DNA from: Gerris lacustris
Taxonomy: Eukaryota > Arthropoda > Insecta > Hemiptera > Gerridae
Assembly: GCA_951217055.1 (NCBI GenBank)
Contig: OX578282.1
Coordinates: forward strand, 25,362,157 to 25,426,156
Direction of reading: 5' to 3'
DNA length: 64,000 nucleotides
Shown here piece after piece: positions 61,101-63,896 of this stretch. The notes below the pieces were generated by a model, which worked only from the letters and a program-made list of their open reading frames with translations, did no database searches and was not told the DNA's origin. The stretch's first letter is position 1. The number at the start of each line of letters is the position of its first letter. The translations under genes and the position numbers were made by a program.

Positions 61101-63124
61101 CATATTATTTTAGAGAACAAAGTATTTCAATTGCTTTTCTAATAAAATGTGCCTTTCTTATAAAAGTGGTTTAAACGCAATATAAAATAGATTTTTAATT
61201 GGCATTTTTTTTTTTATATGGGCCCGCAGTTGTCGAAAAATACCCTTTATATTCTTTCCATTCTGTTAATCTTTCTGCCCACCCTTTATAATTTTTAAAT
61301 GGTTAAAAATAAACAGAAAATAAAACGCTAAATCTGCTGGATTACTATGGATGAATTTTTGCGTTTAATTTAAAAAAAAAAATCCCCTTGATTTTACTCA
61401 AAAATTTGGAGGGGTTAGAAAATAGACTACCAATTGGTGTGGCACATAACTTTCTCGCATCCCATCACGTACTTTATTGTTGTATCTTTTTCTTTTACTA
61501 GCCATTATTGTCTAATTTATTTGTTTCCTCCGTTTTTGCTTCCGAGCTTACCGAAAGTAACATAAGCTATGTGGTCGTTCTGAAGAACGGAAATATATTA
61601 TGATTATGTCTCCGATTTCAAAAATTCCTAGACAAATATCCGTTTCAGACATCAGGGAACATGTTTGGTTCCTAGTCTGTATGACACTTCGTCGTTCTAC
61701 CTCCTCTAATTCAGCTGTTAAAGCTAAAATTCGCAATTATCATTACTTGGCTATCTTATTATTAAATGAATTTTCAGTAGTACAAAAATATTTTTAATAA
61801 AAATGGTAAAATTACATTCCATCTCCACGGTAATTTCGCGTTTCTATCATATCAGCACCAACAATTTTGATTGTATGCGCTCATAAAGAGATTATATAAA
61901 ATGTTAAGGATTTTTTTCCGCATTCTATTCTGGACTGATTTTATTTAATATTCTGCACATTTTCTTCCTATAGATGTTATTTTAACCTTTAATTTATTAT
62001 TCTAATTAAGACTTAAATAGTTATATTTTTCATGTGTAGTGTGTTCATTCACGGATATGAACAATTAATTTCGATAAATGCAATTATAATTTCAGCTTTA
62101 AAGCTCAAATTTTATTACCCCCATCACCTAAATATGTATTAAGTCAACAATTCTATTAAAGTCTGGCCCTCCGAATTCCCTAACTACAGTAATAGTAGAC
62201 TGGTTTAAATTCCAAGTAATTTCTATTAATTTAATTATGGGTAAAAATAAAAGTTGCTTCTCTTACCTTTGCTTTGATGTGAAGTAGGAAGAGAGTGTCT
62301 CCCTGATCGAAATCTAGTGGTCTCTTGAGAACCAATGCTGGTCTGTGGCCCACTTCTAGTGCGAATTTGTCACCTGTATTGCCACCTACTATACTGTAGG
62401 TGATCTCGGAGTTAGGGGTGTTGGGCTTGTCTCTATCGATTGCTTGAATTCCTCGGAATAAAGTTAACCCTTGAACATAATTTTATTGGATTAGTATACT
62501 CGATTGTATTAGGTATGCGCTGTGACAGCTGTTTGGAATTAATACACCTAAATCTTTAGTAATTAATCCACTTATTGCAAGAATTTGGCTATCAAAGTTA
62601 TTAGGCTGCCTTATTTGAAGGTACGTAAGTATCAGTCGTATATATAAAGTTCTAGTTCTTCCAGTGGCGACCGCCTTTCGATTTGAGTGCGTTCCGACGG
62701 TTAGATCCTAATACTAGAAGCATCCCTATGACCAGAATGTAAATTTGAGTTTACACATGTCACAAACAGACACTTAGAACTCCTTCTATTATTAGGAGCG
62801 AAGCTTTGAGGCGCAAACCTTTAGAAAAAAGTAGTCAATATCAGAAGACCTACACTTTAAGTATTTGCTACTATTCTTTCCTTCTATAATTATTAAATAA
62901 TAAAATGGGTTATAATTTATAAAGGATTATTATTGCCATTTCTAAATATAATGAATTAAGTTTATTTTGAAATTGATAAATAAATAACCAAAGAACTAGA
63001 TCAATTCGAACCAACCTGTTGGTGTTAATTCGTCGATGGTTATGTGATAAGGATGATCGATGAATTCAGGTGCATGATCATTCTCATCTTCTACGTATAC
63101 GGTCATTGATAAGTAAGAATCGAT
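15376..63124 (-). CDS. Large PCDH15/Cad99C-like cadherin, 5'-incomplete, 25 exons
   Basis: Single-pass adhesion receptor of the cadherin superfamily. Exons in coding order: 63016-63124, 62267-62469, 40497-40625, 37285-37488, 35424-35603, 33160-33335, 32232-32358, 31769-31829, 29761-29943, 28640-28798, 28251-28413, 27884-28142, 27321-27606, 24708-25990, 23921-24035, 23633-23776, 22652-22791, 21108-21326, 19996-20084, 19678-19746, 18889-18957, 17947-18168, 17311-17469, 15903-16109, 15376-15571. All junctions are GT/AG and phases agree, giving 1716 residues in window. EC repeats run from residue 1 to about 1380, with linkers DENDHAPEF, DMNDNQPQF, DANDNNPMF, DANDNAPSF, DVNDNAPVF, DMNDNPPLF and DVNDNVPQF. 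A membrane-adjacent domain (about 1381-1480, with TDMYLYAVDP) resembles the one in PCDH15 and Cad99C. The TM helix is about 1503-1526, followed by a 190-residue Ser/Arg-rich tail. Introns reach 21.6 kb. The cadherin identity is seen in sequence; the subfamily is inferred, and Cad89D- or Cad86C-type cadherins are alternatives. Confidence 0.93.
15903..16109 (-). CDS. Cadherin exon x, cytoplasmic tail
   Basis: Residues 1583-1651. Arg/His-rich then Ser-rich tail (RSRRHRAGCPRHRSRAGRSG; a cysteine pair in HHACCPCS; a poly-Ser end). A cluster of three nearby cysteines could be palmitoylated; this is inference. Phase 2 at both ends. Confidence 0.83.
16110..17310. other. Cadherin intron, nothing recognised
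   Basis: 1.2-kb intron between two tail exons. No repeat or conserved block recognised. Confidence 0.6.
17311..17469 (-). CDS. Cadherin exon w, cytoplasmic tail
   Basis: Residues 1530-1582, start of the cytoplasmic tail. It is rich in Ser/Arg (SLSLGGGTLFRSKSISRLDD), with basophilic phospho-site-like RSKS and RPRS strings. Phase 2 at both ends. No named domain is recognised. Confidence 0.86.
17947..18168 (-). CDS. Cadherin exon v, transmembrane segment
   Basis: Residues 1456-1530. It holds the end of the membrane-adjacent domain, a short charged juxtamembrane stretch, one hydrophobic helix (FATMALGCIVFIGAITSAFC, about 1503-1522, continuing VICL) and the stop-transfer HKRR. The residues before the helix are extracellular and the basic cluster is cytoplasmic. 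Confidence 0.93.
18508..18633 (-). repeat. R3 interspersed repeat, copy 1
   Basis: About 125 bp (gtccagtacaaatcttgcaa, cgatttttaaccaacttccc) that recurs, reverse-complemented, at 60105-60227 with a few mismatches. It lies in the intron before the transmembrane exon. Confidence 0.7.
18889..18957 (-). CDS. Cadherin exon u, membrane-adjacent domain
   Basis: Residues 1433-1456 (TDMYLYAVDPMMNIIVDMET). The T-D-x-Y-x-Y-A-x-D-P strand resembles PCDH15 just outside the membrane. Phase 2 at both ends; donor GCGA/gtaagt. Confidence 0.9.
19030..19256 (+). repeat. R1 repeat, 5'-truncated copy
   Basis: agaagcccacagatggttcc, then the tail gatgcaaataagctatgtgtc, in the order of the R1 3' half. The head hairpins are missing. 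Confidence 0.5.
19430..19520 (-). repeat. SINE-like relic with aaggctgggtgga core
   Basis: Read on the minus strand: a ctaccctatttac segment, then aaggctgggtggac, then tgtgggccatgc. This resembles a widespread invertebrate SINE core of the form ccattta-agctgggtg. It is short and degraded. Confidence 0.4.
19678..19746 (-). CDS. Cadherin exon t, membrane-adjacent domain
   Basis: Residues 1410-1433 (LLSNITGLEVKVRKFEPH). The LSNITG string, with a glycosylation sequon, is typical of this domain. Phase 2 at both ends; 69 nt. Confidence 0.88.
19996..20084 (-). CDS. Cadherin exon s, membrane-adjacent domain
   Basis: Residues 1381-1410 (VYIIDDHKKLILELGAKPSD). From established knowledge, the corresponding position in PCDH15 and Cad99C carries a ferredoxin-like membrane-adjacent domain instead of another EC. 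The donor is ACTCA/gtaagt; phase 0 to 2. Confidence 0.88.
20242..20650. mobile_element. Pogo/Tigger-type MITE
   Basis: Terminal inverted repeat TACAGTAGAACCTCG on both ends with TA borders. The interior is made of several diverged cgtgttat(c/a)gaggt units. Noncoding, 409 bp, inside a cadherin intron. Confidence 0.8.
21108..21326 (-). CDS. Cadherin exon r
   Basis: Residues 1308-1380, the body of the membrane-proximal EC repeat: ASDADEGLNSEVRYSL (calcium DADEG loop), FAIDHLTGQV, VRATDRKGAQDGSYS. Phase 0 at both ends, donor gtaagt. Confidence 0.93.
21856..22407. repeat. 138-bp minisatellite, four copies, each with a hairpin
   Basis: Unit starts at 21856, 21994, 22132 and 22270; the fourth unit runs to about 22400. 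Each unit begins with the inverted repeat gacacttgtg / cacaagtgtc around a 9-nt loop. Units 1-2 have ggttagaag and units 3-4 gcttagaag; otherwise they look identical. Noncoding; in the intron between exons r and q. Confidence 0.93.
22652..22791 (-). CDS. Cadherin exon q
   Basis: Residues 1261-1307. It closes the repeat with KDVNDNVPQF and starts the last EC repeat (RRPIVVAIPTSASYGYP). It runs from phase 1 to phase 0, with donor CAA/gtaagt. Confidence 0.92.
22925..23340 (+). repeat. R1 repeat, diverged copy
   Basis: Head ttcctagcttaccgaag, middle aaaattacaggtcacac and gggtcataataattagccc, and tail gcgaggaagctattcaccac, in the usual R1 order with many changes. Confidence 0.65.
23633..23776 (-). 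CDS. Cadherin exon p
   Basis: Residues 1213-1260. It encodes AKNGTLYLMKSPDREVTDKL, the DRE turn of the repeat, then a basic proline-containing stretch. Phase 1 at both ends. Confidence 0.88.
23921..24035 (-). CDS. Cadherin exon o
   Basis: Residues 1175-1212, the middle of an EC repeat that is short on calcium residues (VEENCIVPLELLKINVTSD, then SLVPTLGYEGSFSI). It runs from phase 0 to phase 1, with donor gtaaac. Confidence 0.88.
24036..24707. other. Cadherin intron with possible SINE relic
   Basis: 24380-24610 is less AT-rich, with gggttcgatttcagctg (B-box-like) and later sequence of unknown nature. I cannot define element ends. Confidence 0.3.
24708..25990 (-). CDS. Cadherin exon n (1.28 kb, about four EC repeats)
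   Basis: Residues 747-1174, by far the longest exon. It holds the linker DVNDNPPAI, a repeat of about 145 residues with an N-terminal extension (770-914, ending DVNDNAPVF), a standard repeat (915-1024, ending DMNDNPPLF), and a repeat of about 136 residues whose linker is degraded to DVAEDVPKT. It shows clear LDRE/LDYE turns. It starts in phase 1 and ends in phase 0 (donor GAG/gtaagc). The other EC repeats are split over two or three exons, so this exon may reflect intron loss. Confidence 0.94.
26331..27017. mobile_element. Pogo-family element with perfect 26-bp TIRs and a transposase fossil
   Basis: Ends are TACAGTAGAGCGTCGATTAT (extended to 26 bp by CCGAAC) and its exact inverted copy on the right, both with TA borders. 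The 687-bp interior retains the start of a CENP-B/pogo-type gene on the minus strand (see 26480-26647). A deletion derivative of an autonomous pogo element. Confidence 0.88.
26480..26647 (-). pseudogene. CENP-B/pogo transposase N-terminal fragment, frameshifted
   Basis: From the ATG at 26647 it reads MSTKRKRVVLSLKDKMEIIT then RLKKGES and a stop. A one-base shift restores KAFAIKFGVGKSRITGIKNN. This is the CENP-B N-terminal helix-turn-helix, which binds the TIRs in pogo elements. The rest of the transposase is missing. Confidence 0.82.
27215..27262 (+). repeat. Small relic sharing a gatggcctta motif with 40310-40345
   Basis: gcactgacgatggccttata followed by gaaagct. The same string occurs on the minus strand around 40345-40310. 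Probably 3' ends of one retroposon family; family not recognised. Confidence 0.35.
27321..27606 (-). CDS. Cadherin exon m
   Basis: Residues 652-746. It starts with the linker YVEDANDNAPSF and continues through most of a well-formed EC repeat (KATDPDVGVNAEF, GRLDREVKDVY, ATDKG). Two cysteines in ENCGGCSV are unusual for an EC strand. It ends in phase 1. Confidence 0.92.
27884..28142 (-). CDS. Cadherin exon l
   Basis: Residues 565-651, almost one full EC repeat: FKVRENISGAMVGKI, FAISQDGTIYTQRPLDRET, SYLINVIGHG. Its linker is completed in the next exon. It runs from phase 2 to phase 0, with donor CAG/gtaatt. Confidence 0.9.
28251..28413 (-). CDS. Cadherin exon k
   Basis: Residues 511-565, the second half of the divergent repeat (FAVEERSGMITVVDEISRY, then TNVTIHIVDSHLAG). 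There is no DxNDNxP at its end. It runs from phase 1 to phase 2, with donor GCTGG/gtatgt. Confidence 0.86.
28640..28798 (-). CDS. Cadherin exon j
   Basis: Residues 458-510, the first half of a divergent EC-like repeat (YEFWVGDDAAIGTSIGQI). Instead of the usual DxD loop it has NEAIDKTKALFDLLHSYHEG. Phase 1 at both ends, donor GGAG/gtaatg. Confidence 0.82.
29194..29413. repeat. Tandem duplication, unit about 120 bp
   Basis: 29194-29290 and 29314-29413 share ttgcgatttaggtgtt, attaaa(g/a)caaaagtta and ataatatatag with about 85-90% similarity by eye. Confidence 0.65.
29761..29943 (-). CDS. Cadherin exon i
   Basis: Residues 397-457. It completes the EC repeat begun in the previous two exons (FHVSPQTGEIRVAESPLP, then IEASDQPANPSE). 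The expected DxNDN linker is missing: the repeat ends in VSIEVVPSD, so this joint is probably calcium-free. Phase 1 at both ends. Confidence 0.88.
30084..30645. mobile_element. piggyBac-like MITE with GC-rich internal minisatellite
   Basis: Bounded by TTAA. Left end ttaacccttgaatgctaatgg; right end inverted, ccattagcatttaa. The left ccct after TTAA fits piggyBac ends; the right end has lost those bases. The motif gtcgaatcgacga occurs near both ends. A GC-rich block of ggcctaggggtaaggggcaa units lies at about 30335-30430. Confidence 0.55.
31010..31274. mobile_element. Foldback MITE
   Basis: Left end ctgaatataagtggatagat plus ggctgaagagg; right end is its inverted copy with about 3 mismatches in 31. 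AT-rich interior, noncoding. Confidence 0.7.
31769..31829 (-). CDS. Cadherin exon h (short)
   Basis: Only 61 nt, residues 377-397. It encodes VEARDPDLGRNGMILYEL, the DxD calcium-site loop of an EC repeat. It starts in phase 0 and ends in phase 1. The reading is forced by the flanking exons and the EC pattern. Confidence 0.88.
32232..32358 (-). CDS. Cadherin exon g
   Basis: Residues 334-376. It closes the repeat with DANDNNPMF and starts the next (PSNLYEFTMSNRAQVG). It begins in phase 2 and ends in phase 0 with donor AAAG/gtaagt. Confidence 0.92.
32815..33060 (+). repeat. R1 repeat, strongly degraded
   Basis: cgttaccgaaggaatgag, then atttcagacatctt, ggtctgtctctctctg, and gaagttagcccataaatgg, in R1 order but without intact hairpins. 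Confidence 0.45.
33160..33335 (-). CDS. Cadherin exon f
   Basis: Residues 276-334. The EC core contains FSIDGRSGWLTV and KLDRETRPSL, the classic LDRE turn. The acceptor follows a polypyrimidine tract. It ends in phase 2 at TCTAC/gtaagt. Confidence 0.92.
33336..35423. other. 2.1-kb cadherin intron
   Basis: Contains a G16 run at 34779-34794 and two short related segments with tagcattagccca (34515 and 34660). No gene or element recognised. Confidence 0.5.
35424..35603 (-). CDS. Cadherin exon e
   Basis: Residues 216-275. It closes an EC repeat with DMNDNQPQF, a full calcium linker, and opens the next with ELYNISIVENLPNG and ARDKDQ. Both ends are phase 0, with donor CAA/gtgagt. Confidence 0.92.
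35672..35827. mobile_element. Small MITE-like element
   Basis: Left gtacgttttcctagactcgg and right gagtcgtgtctaggaaaata form an imperfect inverted repeat around a 156-bp unit; noncoding. Confidence 0.5.
36160..36740 (+). repeat. R1 repeat with intact head hairpin
   Basis: The head (36160-36189) folds: gcttccg pairs with cggaagc, and ttacc with ggtaa around gaa. A gtct microsatellite follows (36294-36315), and the tail gcgaggaagctatgtgccac ends in a long T run (36733-36756). Confidence 0.75.
36985..37096. mobile_element. 112-bp MITE
   Basis: Left aagcttagtccacagcggga and right ggtgtgaagtaagctt (inverted, with 4-5 mismatches), containing actcaa/ttgagt. Noncoding. Confidence 0.55.
37285..37488 (-). 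CDS. Cadherin exon d
   Basis: Residues 148-215, the central part of an EC repeat, with AYDEDRQINTSVRYDI and a LEKEIDLDN turn. It is in phase 0 at both ends, 204 nt long, with acceptor cgttag and donor CAG/gtaaat. Confidence 0.9.
37879..38494. repeat. Dispersed direct repeat pair
   Basis: attggctcgacacttcaata starts both 37879-37992 and 38383-38494. The copies stay similar through aaataaagaagacaattt. About 390 bp of unrelated sequence lies between them. Confidence 0.7.
38811..38882. repeat. (AT)n microsatellite between A and T runs
   Basis: About 68 bp of alternating AT preceded by an A run and followed by a T run, in a cadherin intron. Confidence 0.95.
40099..40151. repeat. (AT)n microsatellite
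   Basis: About 53 bp of alternating AT. Confidence 0.95.
40408..40459. repeat. Hairpin, 14-bp stem
   Basis: catgtcggagatc and gatctccgacatg are inverted around a loop of about 26 nt, just outside the acceptor-distal end of cadherin exon c (in the following intron). Confidence 0.6.
40497..40625 (-). CDS. Cadherin exon c
   Basis: Residues 105-147. It starts with DGGRPSRSS and completes the preceding repeat. The linker DNDDLNPRF is a variant calcium motif. The next repeat then begins at TKDVYRTQVHES. Both ends are phase 0; the acceptor is gttcaag and the donor gtaaac. Confidence 0.9.
40840..41125 (-). repeat. R2 repeat copy
   Basis: tttctcatatacgagttcat and ggacctcaaaacgtgtaaat recur at 50500-50530 and 63283-63660. 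It contains an inverse tRNA B-box-like gaaaatcgaactcgg. Confidence 0.55.
41420..41640 (+). repeat. R4 repeat, empty-site relative of the BEL insertion
   Basis: tatagctactatgtatatat then agttctagaag and, further on, tgctttttaaatccatcatt. The same string flanks the BEL/Pao element, split by it at the tatat target (51925-51950 left; 59357-59520 right). Confidence 0.75.
41751..42262. repeat. Tandem duplication, period 253 bp (R2-type)
   Basis: acatttacccgcttagtaca starts both units (41762 and 42015). Shared blocks include ctctaggtggcagctcggtc and ttgacgaaatatggca. The second unit continues into R2 sequence with gggttcgattccttgcc (42433) and gaactcgtacatgagaaagt (42559). Confidence 0.85.
43529..44113. 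mobile_element. Long foldback element, about 260-bp arms
   Basis: Begins atagtccaggagatagcg and ends cgctatctcctggactat. The arms (43529-43790 and 43841-44113) pair along most of their length, including tggtagtttgtcact / agtgacaaactacca at the loop. It is noncoding; no transposase and no clear target duplication were seen. Confidence 0.88.
44800..44920 (-). repeat. SINE-like relic with agctgggtga core
   Basis: On the minus strand cagagctgggtgaagcaag is followed by gatatcccataatgatacctg and acactcgcacagctac. Same core as the relics near 390, 11140 and 19480. Confidence 0.4.
45240..45305. repeat. Short tandem repeat, about 20-bp unit, 3 copies
   Basis: Unit ttattattttagtattaact repeated with little change, directly before an R1 head. 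Confidence 0.85.
45321..45980 (+). repeat. R1 repeat, essentially full length
   Basis: Uninterrupted reference copy: head cttccgagtttaccgaaggt, then gtgtctgtctgtctg, ctacacgtccgattttaatg, catatgcgca-type block, and tail gcaaggaagctatgtgcca. About 660 bp, noncoding. Confidence 0.75.
47495..47530. repeat. Small hairpin
   Basis: gaccaaatagata / tatctatttggtc inverted with almost no loop. Confidence 0.6.
48749..49985 (+). repeat. R1 repeat split by a foldback element
   Basis: Head at 48749-48778 with both hairpins intact (the second: cgttc-tgaa-gaacg), body to 49247, then the palindromic element, then the R1 3' part from 49878 (caataatggcttgtaaaagc, aggaagctatgtgccacacc). Confidence 0.8.
49248..49878. 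mobile_element. Nested palindromic foldback cluster
   Basis: The outer palindrome has arms 49248-49471 and 49566-49786, about 97% complementary by eye. In its centre is a 93-bp hairpin (49472-49565, ttaagcggacctcacacgg... and inverse). A second, nearly identical 93-bp hairpin abuts the right end (49785-49878). Each outer arm itself carries cacacggtcaatatattgac in both directions. Borders read tttaa. Noncoding. Confidence 0.9.
50340..50545 (+). repeat. R2 repeat copy
   Basis: ccgggaaaaatctagttcct, ggttcgattccccgcgaag and gaactcgtatatgagaaagt in the same order as at 42385-42570. The gttcgattcc string is a B-box-like match. Confidence 0.6.
51112..51590. repeat. Tandem duplication of 240 bp with G runs
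   Basis: Units 51112-51350 and 51353-51590 are nearly identical (agtttctgataag, gcgagtaaagcgttc, ggggggtggctcagca). They differ mainly in the length of a G run: 18 at 51305-51322 and 13 at 51540-51552. Confidence 0.9.
51951..52315 (+). repeat. 5' LTR of the BEL/Pao element
   Basis: tgttcaatatctagaatcga ... ttatcgtaca. Identical by eye over 365 bp to 58992-59356. Confidence 0.95.
53405..58681 (+). CDS. BEL/Pao gag-pol polyprotein
   Basis: The frame opens at an ATG at 53255, but MATEDKQKL at 53405 is the more likely start (1758 residues). Order: gag with the DUF1759-type region (about 120-310, FSGDLTEWLPFHSLF); three zinc knuckles (CGVCKQSSHSIYSC, CEQCLGYHRTTDC, CVKCGSSLHHSILH); aspartic protease (LLDSGAQSSFL, about 497); RT (FTADVERMFRQF; ETYVDNIISGA with Asn at the second catalytic position, 56111-56113); RNase H (FSDASERGFGAVVY, FTDSTVVLAWL); integrase zinc motif (FHLHVG ... 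CLQC) and DDE residues in VGTDFGGPF, HSDCGTNY and GGLWEQG; C-terminal DUF5641-like domain (LETGDLVLVND, RWQVGRV). No internal stop or frameshift. It copies itself through RNA and inserts the cDNA. Confidence 0.95.
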   Translation: MATEDKQKLALLRSKQDTLFRRAQHAYDLIKNLNDPKTLENFLIRARTIDDNRAEYTQVVEKVNNLAIVVEPTKTPSYECLGSFDDMYGAIILAREKYESSLVQPLNEQTPAVVSTHSSVSHLPRIQLKHFSGDLTEWLPFHSLFVSLVHDNKTLSKIQKFQYLQSCLSGDAASLIKHLPVIDTNYDVALSILRERFHSHRHLAAIHVEKILNLKPQMSDSYASLRSIYETLNENNSALEALQIPNMADFLLFHLAFRNLHSNTRQLFEAHYLQKQIALQAANLVPDTNEPTVTPIPTFKELMEFLSGHCKVLESSTLISTKTVKPSPVYVPPRRQPQKEYNLTRNVKGYTATSHKQRSFTPRPNYTSNKVPCGVCKQSSHSIYSCSDLIARSPTQRLQLIRSLGRCEQCLGYHRTTDCKSRSSCVKCGSSLHHSILHPEHTQPNPKSHHSAEHVEPVQINNASLHADYSRCSVILGTAVVHIQDATGAFINARMLLDSGAQSSFLTRSFFSRLGLRYKKSDITVTGLGQSSVTHARGVTSIVLKPRNSDEPRLSTEAVIMDQLTGKLPAYPLPESVRQNFSNLQLADPNFIHPAPIDGIIGAELIPLIYSGNSKLSRPGEPCAMSSIFGWVITGAVPRNSTISVFTAEVTLDDSLKKFWEVEELPSIPISNPENDLCESIFLSQYKRQPDGRYVVPLMLRDNHSQLGGSYGYALRCFTNLEKRLDRNTELKLEYHQFMKDYESLGHMRALSKPSALPTYVIPHHPVFNPSSSSTKLRVVFNGSAKTTSSLSLNDVLYAGPKLQTDIRVIIGKFRLHAVAFTADVERMFRQFNILPEDTRFQHILWRYSKDQPITEYELLTNTYGLRSAPYLAGRSLRQIAVDEGSSYPRAREIIIEETYVDNIISGASSVEEALNLQVQVIDILSRGGLKLRKWSSNHPSLLSGIAKEDLEEPLVFDSDEIITIKILGLQWSPKSDYFTYKTSKLEPRFTKRALLSDISRLYDPMGWLCPVVFLAKQLIQRLWVLGLSWDDPIPSDCKEVWNQIALEIPSLSQVKTPRQVVFPSNPIYRLVGFSDASERGFGAVVYLNVATSERSFSYILCAKSRVAPLRTLSIPRLELLGACLLSKLIKHTHAVYSTLTISETLAFTDSTVVLAWLTTPPFQLKTFVANRVVEITTSLAPSQWHHVVTNENPADFASRGLLPHQIINNILWFSGPPWLSQNFEEWPINKDYPRPHELPECKTPTNLICTATTTNTPSSQLSSEILDRYSSFRKLKTIVAWLLRFINNTRLPQHERNLDPLLSKEELDFSTHKLVFVDQQLHFRDEIIRLKNGKECSKRFQGLTPFLDPLGVIRVGGRLHHADLPYQTRHPFLLAKSSSLSRLIIDYFHKFHLHVGPRTLQSIIQEKFWIMSARQAIRSRLSRCLQCLKFRSSTIQPQMADLPLARLSPQPRPFMEVGTDFGGPFIIKESYRRNARTSKAYLCLFICFATKAVHLEVVSDLSTEAFIAALERFVSRRGLCSVIHSDCGTNYVGAHRYLSDLYKMLDEPTNKRSVNTWFTDRQITWKRNPPNAPHFGGLWEQGIKASKHLLRRTIGDQSLTFEGLTTVFTRVEAMLNSRPLCDPSTSPDELEPLTPAHFLIGGPLTSFPEPNFLDVPMNRLSRWELLKKMSQQFWNRWKNEYLGTLIRRHKWTAQKPNLETGDLVLVNDGKSPALRWQVGRVVSTHPGPDKIVRVVTIRTPTGEYMRPVVKLAYLPPN
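58981..58991 (+). promoter_or_regulatory. Polypurine tract of the BEL/Pao element
   Basis: ggtggggggta ends one base before the 3' LTR TG. This is the standard position for plus-strand priming. Confidence 0.75.
58992..59356 (+). repeat. 3' LTR of the BEL/Pao element
   Basis: 365 bp, same sequence as the 5' LTR; followed by the tatat target copy. Confidence 0.95.
59357..61419. other. Cadherin intron: R4 remainder, one R3 copy, no gene
   Basis: 59357-59520 is the right part of the R4 repeat. 60105-60227 is the R3 repeat in the opposite orientation to its copy at 18508. The rest is AT-rich with nothing recognised. Confidence 0.6.
60105..60227 (+). repeat. R3 interspersed repeat, copy 2
   Basis: aaatcgattgcaagatttgt, then gtactggac and aataaaaacgtagtaaaaat; matches the reverse complement of 18508-18633. 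Confidence 0.7.
61420..61690. repeat. R1 tail (inverted) joined to R1 head
   Basis: 61420-61530 reads as the R1 3' part on the minus strand (gtggcacataactttctcgc). Directly after, the R1 head runs forward from 61538 (gcttccgagcttaccgaaag, cgttctgaagaacg). So two partial copies lie in opposite directions. Confidence 0.65.
62267..62469 (-). CDS. Cadherin exon b
   Basis: Residues 37-104, the middle of an EC repeat. It contains the AIDRDKPNTPNSEI calcium-site segment and PLDFDQGD, the counterpart of the usual LDRE turn. It starts in phase 1 and ends in phase 0 at AAAG/gtaaga. The next coding exon is 21.6 kb away. Confidence 0.9.
63016..63124 (-). CDS. Cadherin exon a (first in window)
   Basis: Residues 1-36. 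It encodes the last strand of one EC repeat, ending in the calcium motif DENDHAPEF, and the start of the next with the conserved ...DELTPTG string. The acceptor is tttgtttcag and the donor CAG/gttggt. It ends in phase 1. Earlier exons must lie beyond the right edge. Confidence 0.88.
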
Positions 63125-63282
63125 CTGAAACAAAAATACATCAATTATTCACTCCCCCTATAATAAATATTTTTGGATATTAATAAAAAGCTTCATCGAT
63201 TTTAACTCCACTGATCAATTTGAAATGTCAAATCTCCTAAAACTGTATAGGTACAAATTTTGTACCTAATCACTTTCACCCT

Positions 63283-63700
63283 ACTTTTTACTTTCTCATA
63301 TACGCACTATATATAAAGGGATAAAGTATTGTGATGGCGCGGAAATTCGATTTTATTTTGATGAATTTACACGTTTTGAGGTCTCCTGAATCCAATAAAA
63401 ATATCTTTATTGTCGCGTATTCGAGATAGTTAGTTGGTTAGTAGAGTTTTTGGAGGTATCGCACCCAAATTTGGAGCTAAAATTTATTTCTCGATTTCGC
63501 CTCAGGGTATACGATTTTTCTGAACATGTATTCCAAATTTCCTCAAAATCGGCCCAGCAGTTTAGGCTCAACGCGTTTGCACCGACGACAGACAGACTTC
63601 TTTAAAAACACTTTTTTCTGACTAAGGGACCTAAAAACGTGTAAATACATCAAAATTTCAAATTCGCATTTTCCTGATATGGCGATGAGAAAGCAATAAA
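63283..63700 (-). repeat. R2 repeat copy, inverted
   Basis: tttactttctcatatacgca, tacacgttttgaggtc, tttctgaacatgtattcca and aaaatcggcccagcagttt are the inverted R2 blocks of 41.9-42.6 kb. It lies upstream of exon a. Confidence 0.6.
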
Positions 63701-63788
63701 TCTGATTTTTTTATAATCGAAAGTAAATAACCTTTTAACTGTATTAAAAATTAATCAATTAAATGAGAGATTATGGAATTTAAATACA

Positions 63789-63896
<108 letters not shown>

